Shown here piece by piece: positions 13,220 through 20,641 of a stretch of 22,074 nt of DNA. The position numbers and the translations under genes are program-made. Numbering within the stretch: position 1 is the stretch's first letter; the number at the start of each line of letters is the position of its first letter. Origin of the DNA: Psilocybe azurescens (taxonomy: Eukaryota > Basidiomycota > Agaricomycetes > Agaricales > Agrocybaceae); NCBI GenBank assembly GCA_023853785.1, contig JAJIRX010000047.1, positions 1 through 22,074 on the forward strand. The letters run 5' to 3'. A model generated the notes under the pieces. That model was not told the origin of the DNA and did no database searches. It was given only the letters and a program-made list of their open reading frames with translations.

Positions 13220-14582
13220 TTATACTTTGATCAGCAATTTCCCAGTCGTCTTCCCTCCAGCAGCAGTGAGGTCACTTTGCGCTTGCCTCACTCCCTCTAC
13301 GGTGAAAGGATATTCGTTGTATATTTTGATCTTGAGCTCGCCGCTCTCCACAAGATCAAAGAGAACCTTGCCATAGTGTGCAGCTTCTTCTGGGGTGAAA
13401 ACATAGTTACTCATCCTATTTGATAAGAACACGGTTAGGGACATTCCATCAAGAAGAGATTTGAAATCTCACGTTGGACGAAGCAATTTGACGTTCTTTT
13501 CCACAAGCCTAGGAATAGAAAATGGCGGGACGGCGCCAGAAGCATTTCAACGGAGACGATGGTGCCCTTGCGCTTGATCAGCTTGAAATTATTATCGAAT
13601 CTGGATGGGAACGCAGCATATCAGTCATGTAAAATCGCAGAGCGTCAACAACGTTGCATACGTGTCTTTGCCAACACCGTCGAAGACGGCATCCACGCCC
13701 TCACCGTTTGTGAGTTCTAATACTCTTGCCACGGTATCCTCCACAGGATATAAAATAACATAGTCAGCTCCGTTCTGCTTCGCAAGTTCTGCTTTTGCGG
13801 GCGTGGACGTCGTTCCAATGACCGTGGCACCGATGCGTTTCCCAAGTTGTGCGAAAAGTAATCCCAATCCACCTGCAACGGTGTGTACGAGGATAGTGTC
13901 TCCCTTCTTAACCTTATACGCCTCCTCGAAAAGGTGACTGCCGTCAGGCCTTGAAGGCTGCCGCGGCAGCCACCTTGGTCGATAGAGTGTCGGGAACGGG
14001 ATAAACAAATTTCCAAGGTACAGAGATGTATGTAGCATGGGACCCGAGGAAATCCTAGTTTGTTTGAAGGTCTGTAAATCGAAGTTTATCTAAATAGATG
14101 TTGGGAGAAGACTTACGGCAGCAACCTTCCCGCCAACCTTATATCCTTGCTTTTGTAGGTCTCATTAGCGAGCACAGTTTCATCGGTTGGCAATGCAACA
14201 ATTGTACCGGAGGTCTCTTTTCCTATGATGGCGGGGAAAGACGTGTACTTGTACAACCCTTGCCTTGCAAAAATACACGGTCAGTTCGCGAAGTCGCGAG
14301 TGACATCATCAGCTTTACCTATAGTATGTATCTATGAAGTTGACACCAAAGTATTCAACCTATTGGATGGAAATCAGCAAAAATCCCAAGCCCGATTATC
14401 AGATCTCTTACCTTGATAACTATATCGCCAGGATTAACTTTGGGAAATGGGATCGTGGTTTTCTCGAGCACTTCCACACCCCCTGTCTACACAGACCCTG
14501 AGTTGTCATGGCTAAAAGACTGAAAACATATCTCGCTTACATGGGGAATTGTGATAGCCTCAACTGTGGAAGGAAGGGACAT
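13220..14582 (-). CDS. NADPH:quinone oxidoreductase (zeta-crystallin/Zta1-like, MDR family)
   Basis: A zinc-independent medium-chain reductase that reduces quinones with NADPH, probably cytosolic. It starts MSLPSTVEAITIPH. Then come TGGVEVLEKTTIPFPKVNPGD, VEYFGVNFIDTYYRQGLY, FPAIIGKETSG, FLGSHATYISVPWK, the nucleotide-binding block ILVHTVAGGLGLLFAQLGKRIGA, NGADYVI, VDAVFDGVGKDTFDNNFKLIKRKGT, and a C terminus with TVEGVRQAQSDLTAAGGKTTGKLLIKV. At least six exons are joined by GT-AG introns, including one right after IPH (donor gtaagc) and a last one before MSNYVF. Four one-base deletions are needed to hold the frame: near 14145-14146, 13956-13957, 13929-13932 and 13545-13548. All conserved blocks are present, so the shifts look artefactual. 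About 335 residues, normal for the family. Confidence 0.92.
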
Positions 14583-15165
14583 TGATCGAGGATTTGGTGC
14601 GATGTGAGAAAGGTGGCGAAGGTATTGGGAAAGACGAGATTGAATGTTGCGGTATGGGAACATAATCTCGGAGGCAAAAAGAGCAGCCGTATAAATAATT
14701 CATACACCTCAAGGTCGAGATACGAGCTGATTAATCGGTCGTCCTTATGGCGCCTTCCCCAAAATTTCAGCATCATTAATGTTTCCAAGTCGAGCACACC
14801 GGCCTCATGAACCGTAGATTTGCTCTCACGTACTAAATTCTTGAAGAGGTGACCTTCAAAAACAGAAGGTTAAGTATAGATGCTGCTGTGTAAGTTTCTG
14901 AGGGTATGCATATAAGTATTCTAACGTCGTTAAAGGCTCAAGGAATTCACAACATTGAGTGCATATTTAGGCGCTGGGTGACGCTATTGCGTGTCTATAT
15001 CTTTTCGCTTCTTTCGTAACTCCGGACCAAGAGTGACGAGAAGATGGTAAGCAGGAAAATGAAAAATAGATTGAAAGATTGCCTTCAAGGTAAATGTAAC
15101 AAAGGCAAGATAAGAAATGAAAATAAAAACTTAAAAGAGCATGGGCCAGTGCCGCCAGCGCCTGT
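14583..15165. other. Intergenic region between oxidoreductase and phosphatase
   Basis: About 580 bp that must contain the oxidoreductase promoter and the phosphatase 3' UTR, since both genes are on the minus strand. Several short frames occur but none has protein character. No RNA gene or clear regulatory palindrome was recognised. Confidence 0.5.
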
Positions 15166-16512
15166 TTACTGAGTATTCCCGCCAAACACAGCTGCTAAAA
15201 CCTTATAGACAAGAATCACCTGTTCTGTCCGCTGCACCATTCCTGGTCTTTGTTCTCGAAGGGAATCAATTTCTTGTAGCACTAGATCATCCCGAAGATC
15301 CGAAGATATATGGCCAAGGGGCGAATTGTGCACAGCAGGTTCAATGGTTGGGTGAGCTGCCGGCCGGAGGAAACCATATTCACGAAGAAGTGAAGAAAGC
15401 GCCAGGAAGGCCCCGGTGCGACCAATTCCAGCAGAGCATCCAACCATAATCGGTGGGTCGGGATCAAGCTCTTCGCAAACATGACTTGGGGTAGCTGCTG
15501 GATGAACAGCGCATCGAGAGGTATCACGATTGATTTGATCTACAAGTTGGATAAATTCAAGCAGACTATCGCGATCCTCTGGAGCTGGAACCCCGTGGTC
15601 AGGCCATGAGAGATAGAGCAGATGATTGAACACAACTCCTTGGCTACAGTCTCTGTCATCATCTTCGTCCTTGCTGTTTGCTTCCAGGTGTTCCGAGCGG
15701 GGATGCGATGGTTCGACAAGCGGTATAACAGACACAGTACTTTGAACGCAATGAGCGTCTTTAATGGTTTTCTTTTCCAATAAAGTGACCTTTAAAGGAG
15801 ATGCATGGCATCCATGTTCGGCAAGCACAACGATGGACTTCCCTACCTCACTCGGGAAGTACGCATCAGCTTTCTTACGACCGCCTTCTACATTTCGCGT
15901 AAGTTGAACGACGGTCCGCACGCGACTATTTTTCGAATCTCCTGGTTGAGAGGCTGAAGTGTAAGGAGGGTGCACACATGGTTGGAGCATGACGCTCAGA
16001 AACGCGTGAGCAGTGTGCCGCAAAGGAGCCTGTGTCGCGATCCACCATTTATGCCCATACTTCTCCAGCACGCAATTTGCATTCAAGTACCGCCCGTGCC
16101 CTTTCCCCTTGTATTCCTCATTCCCGATAGGTGGCGGGCATCCTTCATCAATGACCATTCGTGTGCGATCATAGGGGATGATATCTATGTATCGATTCAT
16201 GTCCTGGTTGTCTTCATGTACACCTGTAGTGATCGCATAATGTTCAACATGTTTCGGGTTAATTTCCTCCTTCCTCTGGAAAGGCCCCATTGAGATCGAC
16301 GATTTGTTGGGAGGTACTGGCTCAGAAGCCTCTAGTGCTTTCTGTCGAGATGCATCACGAGCTACGTATCGTGCCGATTCTCGTATGGTGAGTAGGTGGA
16401 CGACATCGGAAATATGCTTCTCCGAGCTGGCTGCAGCAAGCCAATTCGGTTTTGTTGTTGTTGTCGTAGCCGTCGCTGCTTTTGGCTTCAAAAATTGCAA
16501 ACGAGATTTCAT
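15166..16512 (-). CDS. Classical protein tyrosine phosphatase
   Basis: A single 448-codon frame with no intron and no frame break. The N terminus has a Thr run (TATTTTTKP) and is probably disordered. The catalytic domain follows: NRYIDIIPYDRTRM (pTyr-loop region, about residue 156), YLNANCVLEKYG, WWIATQAPL, RTVVQLTRNVEGG, the WPD loop LSWPDHGVPAPED, the P-loop VGCSAGIGRTGAF (catalytic Cys codon 15436-15438), and a Q-loop region QRPGMVQRTEQ. The P-loop has Gly where most family members have His before the catalytic Cys. All other catalytic residues (Asp of WPD, Cys, Arg) are present, so activity is plausible. The Pyp/PTP1 type acts on stress-MAPK signalling in yeasts; which pathway it serves here is not shown by the sequence. 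It is the only long gene in the window without a frame problem. Confidence 0.93.
   Translation of the reverse strand: MKSRLQFLKPKAATATTTTTKPNWLAAASSEKHISDVVHLLTIRESARYVARDASRQKALEASEPVPPNKSSISMGPFQRKEEINPKHVEHYAITTGVHEDNQDMNRYIDIIPYDRTRMVIDEGCPPPIGNEEYKGKGHGRYLNANCVLEKYGHKWWIATQAPLRHTAHAFLSVMLQPCVHPPYTSASQPGDSKNSRVRTVVQLTRNVEGGRKKADAYFPSEVGKSIVVLAEHGCHASPLKVTLLEKKTIKDAHCVQSTVSVIPLVEPSHPRSEHLEANSKDEDDDRDCSQGVVFNHLLYLSWPDHGVPAPEDRDSLLEFIQLVDQINRDTSRCAVHPAATPSHVCEELDPDPPIMVGCSAGIGRTGAFLALSSLLREYGFLRPAAHPTIEPAVHNSPLGHISSDLRDDLVLQEIDSLREQRPGMVQRTEQVILVYKVLAAVFGGNTQ
16452..16463 (+). repeat. TTG trinucleotide repeat in the phosphatase N terminus
   Basis: Four perfect TTG units followed by degenerate triplets. 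On the coding strand they encode the Thr run near residue 17 of the phosphatase. The site is a simple microsatellite, probably variable in length. Confidence 0.5.
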
Positions 16513-16672
16513 AGAAACTGGTTGGAAGGATGAAAGAGATCCAAAACCCGGAAAGGGCAGGGCCCGTTGAAGGCCATTGTCACGTTATGGGAGTAGAAAA
16601 AAGAAATGCATGGAAGCCATAATGATCAGAAAAGTAGGAAACCAAAATATTGTTCGTTAACTCTGCACGGCG
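16513..16672. promoter_or_regulatory. Divergent promoter of the phosphatase and the NR2C2AP-like gene
   Basis: The start codons at 16512 (minus) and 16673 (plus) are 160 bp apart and point away from each other. The gap is therefore inferred to be a shared promoter. I see no TATA box. Confidence 0.4.
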
Positions 16673-17301
16673 ATGACAAGCAATGAGTCGGTTTCGCTCA
16701 TCGACGACAACACGTCCATAAAGTCAATCTTTGCTTCAATGCCGCGTCTATTTAACTTGCTAACCGGGAAGGTCATGCAGAGTCAGCTCCACTCTTGAGA
16801 AAGCCACAGGAAAGAAAAATTTGATCGATAATAGCCCAGAAACATGCTGGACATCACAGCAGGTTTGTAACTGCTTTCTTGATTGTATTCTCATGTATAC
16901 TGAACAACGCTTCAAAGGGCCTGCCACAATTCATACAACTAGGATTTAACGATAAGGTAATACCCAAGCGCCTCTCAATCACCTTTCAAGGGGGTTCGTT
17001 GGGACACGCTGCGTCCTGTTCACTTCCGACGACGCAAATAAAAAGGATTGGCGGTCGTTCACCACCGTATATCCAGAAGACGTCAATCGCCGACAAATAT
17101 TTGACCTTATACCTGGACCATTTGGAAGCCTTGAAGGGAGGAATAACGGCAATGAGATTAGTGTTCGAGGACAGTTCAGATTTCTTCGGTAGAATCACCG
17201 TCTACGACCTGAAGGTTGAAGGAATAAAACCACGATGTGTAGAGAAAACTACAGATCTAGGAGACGGGGTACAGGATGTATTAATTAATCGATTGCATTA
17301 A
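16673..17301 (+). CDS. NR2C2AP-like protein with discoidin (F5/8 C) fold
   Basis: Resembles human NR2C2-associated protein (TRA16), a small protein with a galactose-binding-like beta-sandwich. I read three exons: 16673-16722, 16781-16862 and 16918-17301, with GT-AG introns of 58 and 55 nt. The product starts MTSNESVSLIDDNTS, then VSSTLEKATGKKNLIDNSPE, TCWTSQQ, GLPQFIQLGF, RLSITFQGG, VYPEDVNRRQIFDL, and the family signature RLVFEDSSDFFGRITVYDLK. Two frame corrections are needed: G5 at 16990-16994 should be six, and GGG at 17136-17138 should be two. Length is about 170 residues with a short tail beyond the domain, close to the human protein. Its role in fungi is unknown to me; a nuclear-receptor partner is not expected in this kingdom. 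Confidence 0.85.
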
Positions 17302-17331
17302 TGGGTAAATAAAGGCACAAGGGGATATCTA

Positions 17332-18908
17332 CTACTTCGACTTCAACAGCATCTGCTTCTTTCCATCTGCTTTCTTTTGCCGTTGTTCGTGCTTGTGCCT
17401 ATGAGATGCCTCGCTTTTCAAGAGGTCTTCGACACTCAAGAAATCTGCACCGACGTCAACAAATCTGGTCGCAACGCGACCTTGCCTCCACGCAACAAAA
17501 GATGGGCGCGATGGTCGACGGATCCAAGGGCTCTTAGGTAGTCTGCCCTGAAGCATTCTTGCAGCCGTCTGCTTCTTAGCTTGCTCTTTGAGTTGCGTTC
17601 TCTTCTTTGAAGCTTCCAGAACTCCAGGAAGGATAGGTTCCTTTAAAAGAGAATATTGCGGTAAATAAACTATGAATGATATCGTTGCAGGAATATCACT
17701 TACTCGTCCGTCTTCTGGAGTAGATTCCCAATAAAGACGTTCGTAGCGATAACGAGCAGCATCACGTTTCTCCGCTTGTTCTAGTGCATCGGCTTGAGAT
17801 ACGTCTTCACGATCCTGAATGTTACTTTTGGGGTATGTCTTTGCCGATGTGTCTGGATGTGTGTAGGCGTTGAGCAACCTATCCATACCAATTTGAAACC
17901 CTGTTTGTAAAGGAATTCCCTATAATAAGGCCATCAGCATGAGTCCAGTAAAAGGACACAAGCAAAGGATATTTAAAAATAGAAAGATCAGATGGGGTTG
18001 AAACAGGGTATAACCATTTCCTGGGCGATGTAATGCACCACAAGATGTCTTCCATTTCGCGAATGAATTTTATGCCTCGTCTTTGAGAATGGCATAGTGA
18101 GCAGAAGAAAATAACTCACAGTCTATGACATAAGGGTAAGTGGGTGTGATAAGCCAACGATAGATAGATATAAAGAGTTAAAATATACCTGTAAAAGAAG
18201 AGGAAGTTAGCTATGTTCAAGAATTATGTCCGATAACATGAGATGTCAGAAATATACGAGTTGTAACCATGTATGTGTCTATAAGACTAATCGAAAAAGC
18301 ATCATACAAACATCCGCCAATAGAAATTGGGGATGGACATTGTGAACAGAACGTGACTAACCTTGGTGAAATGTCTTTCTAATCCTTTGAGACGCAAGAT
18401 GGCGTCGACACGTTTCAGACTCAGATGGTGACGGAGCGCAAGTTTGCGAGGAGTATGCAGTAGAGGATCAGCGAGAAATTTTGGAAAATAACATCTTTTG
18501 GAGGTCAGATAATGGTGGAGGTGGTTTGAAGGAAGGGTTCATGGGAAAGGGCTATGGAATAGATAGTCATGGTAAATAATGTTGTAATGAGGTAGACGTG
18601 GAATCAACTCAACTGTTTTCGGCGCCAGCCAATTCTGGGGCGACGCATACTGGTATTGACCACCAATTTTCTGCATAAACTCCCTATAAGTCTTGGGACC
18701 CTTCTCGCCCTCGCTACCTCCCTCTTCATTCATCTCTTCGAATTCAGAGAAAGCATCACCATCCTCGGCATCTGAAAGGGGGGCAGATGCGGAGTTCTCG
18801 GCGGCATCTGACGTGTCATTGGAAGGAAGAGAGGTAATTGTAGAGTTATATCTGAGTTGGAATATACGAGATGTACTAGCTACAGGTCGGGACACTAAGC
18901 GCAGACAT
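17332..18908 (-). CDS. Mitochondrial small ribosomal subunit protein mS45 (Bot1/Mrps35)
   Basis: Matches the Bot1p family, a component of the fungal mitoribosome small subunit needed for mitochondrial translation. The N terminus (VSRPVASTSRIFQLRYNS) is a basic amphipathic import presequence. Then come an acidic linker, GPKTYREFMQKIGGQYQYAS, NWLAPKT, FPMNPSFKPPPPLSD, LSLKRVDAILRLKGLERHFTKG, and IPLQTGFQIGMDRLLNAY, followed by a basic tail rich in Lys and Arg. Introns: about 63 nt after NWLAPKT, 442 nt at 18361-17920, and 63 nt at 17703-17641. The start is placed at 18908; to reach the presequence frame, the AA at 18897-18898 must be one base too long. The stop lies 30 bp from that of the convergent NR2C2AP-like gene. 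The family call is solid; the exact start is less so. Confidence 0.87.
17920..18361 (-). other. Unusually long mS45 intron with an internal AG|GT junction
   Basis: This 442-nt intron joins FTK to GIPLQTG and is several times the usual intron length here. Inside it an acceptor-like cttttacag is followed directly by gtatat (junction at 18189/18188), and an acceptor-like gtcatag is followed by ACT and then gtgagt (18123-18114). It can thus be parsed as several intron units with a zero-length or three-base exon. I do not see a convincing snoRNA inside it. Confidence 0.55.
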
Positions 18909-19056
18909 GGTCTGAAAGAAGAGATGGTGGCAAAACATTGAAGAACGTCAGCGAAAAATTTGAAGGATTTTGGGAACGGTCACGTGTTCTGCGGACTTTG
19001 TAATTTGACGTCAAAATAATTCCAATTAAAGAACACGATTGGTTAAGCTTTTGATC
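18909..19056. promoter_or_regulatory. Divergent promoter with CACGTG, TGACGTCA and CCAAT elements
   Basis: This 148-bp gap separates the starts of mS45 and the EEF2KMT-like gene. It contains a CACGTG E-box (18981-18986), a perfect TGACGTCA CRE/bZIP palindrome (19006-19013), CCAAT at 19022-19026 and its complement ATTGG at 19038-19042. The elements are seen directly; their use as a shared control region is inferred. Confidence 0.6.
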
Positions 19057-20641
19057 ATGGACGCCCAACTTTTCTCTCTATTGCGAGCATTCTTTGCCCT
19101 GACTTCCCAAATGCTCTTCAATTCCCCTGAGAGCTGCTCTCTACTTACAATAAACAATTTTTGGTCCAGAATATCTTGCTCAGTGAACATTTTCTGGCCT
19201 ATCCGCCTTCAGACCAATATCAACAGCGGTTCTGGAAATGGGTTATCGAAACCCTGGAAGACCGAGCACGAAAATGTGTAAATGAAAAGGCAAGTCATTT
19301 TTTTGAGCTATTGGCTTTTGCCAACCGGCGTAGTCAACTGTTCTAGTAGCCTGATGCCGATTTTGAAATCGATGCTCAAATTTATACCCATTATGTCTCT
19401 CTCATGCCTCCATCTGGACCGTAAGTTCATAAATGTACGCTATGCGCAAGATTAAAGTCGAATTGAACACCTAGGGCAACGGGCTCATCAAATCCCAGCA
19501 CTCGTTCTCAGATATGTGGTCGAGGTCTTCCTGGGAGGGCAACACCTGCACAATCTTATATCACTCATTTTGGGATCCGAGAAATCTTTCACTCGACCCA
19601 GCAATACGCAATAACACTGTAGATGTCACACATTATCAAACCACAACATTGTTAGAATCCAGGACTATGATCGAGAATGGCACCACGGGGTTGAGGACTT
19701 GGATGGCTAGCTTTGTACTATCTCAATATATCATATTGCATCCAGGTAACATTTCTCAAATATCAAGACTGTCGCGACGACTTACAAACTTCAAACGTTT
19801 CAGATATAGTCGTATCTAAACGAGTCCTCGAGCTCGGTTCAGGAATAGGTTTTCTTGGAATTATCGTTGCCACTCTGCAAAATATTCATCAGAAAATGGA
19901 AATGTCATCTCCCATCCCTCTCTGTGTCTAACCGATATCAACAACGAAGTTCTTGCGCGCTGTCGTGATAACATCAATTTATCATGCAGTGCGTCTTTCC
20001 ATTCCGTATACTCTTTAGATCCGAATGTTTGCTACAGACGCGTCTTCCAACCACCACAACATCGATTATATGATACTTGACTGGTCTGAGTCAATAGACC
20101 CAGAACAGTGTAGCCCATTGGAAACTCTGATTCACGAAAAAATCCACCCTGATGTTATTCTTGGTGCTGATGTGGTAAGTCTTTCCCTCTCCCTCCAAAA
20201 ACTGTACATAAACTAGACTATTTCTGCAGGTTTTTGATCCTTCTTTGATCCCTTCCTTGGTCGGAACAATCATGGTTGCGCTTCAACCCACCGAGTCTCA
20301 GAAAAAGCCCATAGTTGCCCTTATTGCCCTTACAGTGCGAAATGAAACGACCATCAATAAATTTATTGCCCGTGTGGAAGGTAAAGCCAGTATCAACCTT
20401 TTATCATGAAAATCAACTAACACTGGTTGCAGAGTCACTGCTTACCATTCATGAAGTGGATATAGGCTTCAAGCAGACATCTTTTCAGAGACAGTCGAGA
20501 CGCATAACTCATGTGAAAATGTCAAACTGTTTCGTATTAGAAGGGCCGCCTGAATTAAATGTGATGGTACATGGTATTTACGAGAAGAAAGTGGTATCGA
20601 AACGAAGAAAAATAAATGCACCCAACCTCGAATCCTGCTAG
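19057..20641 (+). CDS. EEF2KMT/FAM86-like protein-lysine methyltransferase (Efm3-like)
   Basis: A class I SAM-dependent methyltransferase; the family trimethylates a lysine of translation elongation factor 2 in the cytosol. The N-terminal FAM86-type helical domain reads LFSLLRAFFALTS, then NKQFLVQNILLSEHFLAYPP and RFWKWVIETLEDRARKC. The catalytic part has ENGTTGLRTWMASFVLS, SAM motif I RVLELGSGIGFLGI, TDINNEVLARCRDNIN, the LDWSES block, DVILGADVVFDPSLIPSL and ALIALTVRNETT. Introns include a GC-AG intron at 19290-19349 and GT-AG introns after SGP, after LHP, after NLSC, after GADV and after ARVE. Corrections are needed near 19107-19110, 19587-19589 and about 19927-19931, and an in-frame TGA is met at 19128-19130. 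The stop (TAG, 19639 offset: 20639-20641) overlaps that of the convergent WSS1-like gene. Confidence 0.86.
19290..19349 (+). other. GC-AG intron in the EEF2KMT-like gene
   Basis: After the codons for CVNEK the sequence reads AAAG|GCAAGT, the classic consensus of GC donors, and 60 nt later ends in TAG before the codons for PDADFEID. No GT donor at this boundary gives a usable frame, and reading through meets stop codons. The length fits the other introns. Confidence 0.65.

Noticed and set aside
12952..13423. Plus-strand frames of 82-112 codons
   Set aside because: They run antisense into the last exon of the quinone oxidoreductase and have no family resemblance.
18000..18360. C/D-box snoRNA inside the long mS45 intron
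   Set aside because: Single ATGATG and CTGA matches occur but without proper spacing or a terminal stem, so chance is more likely.
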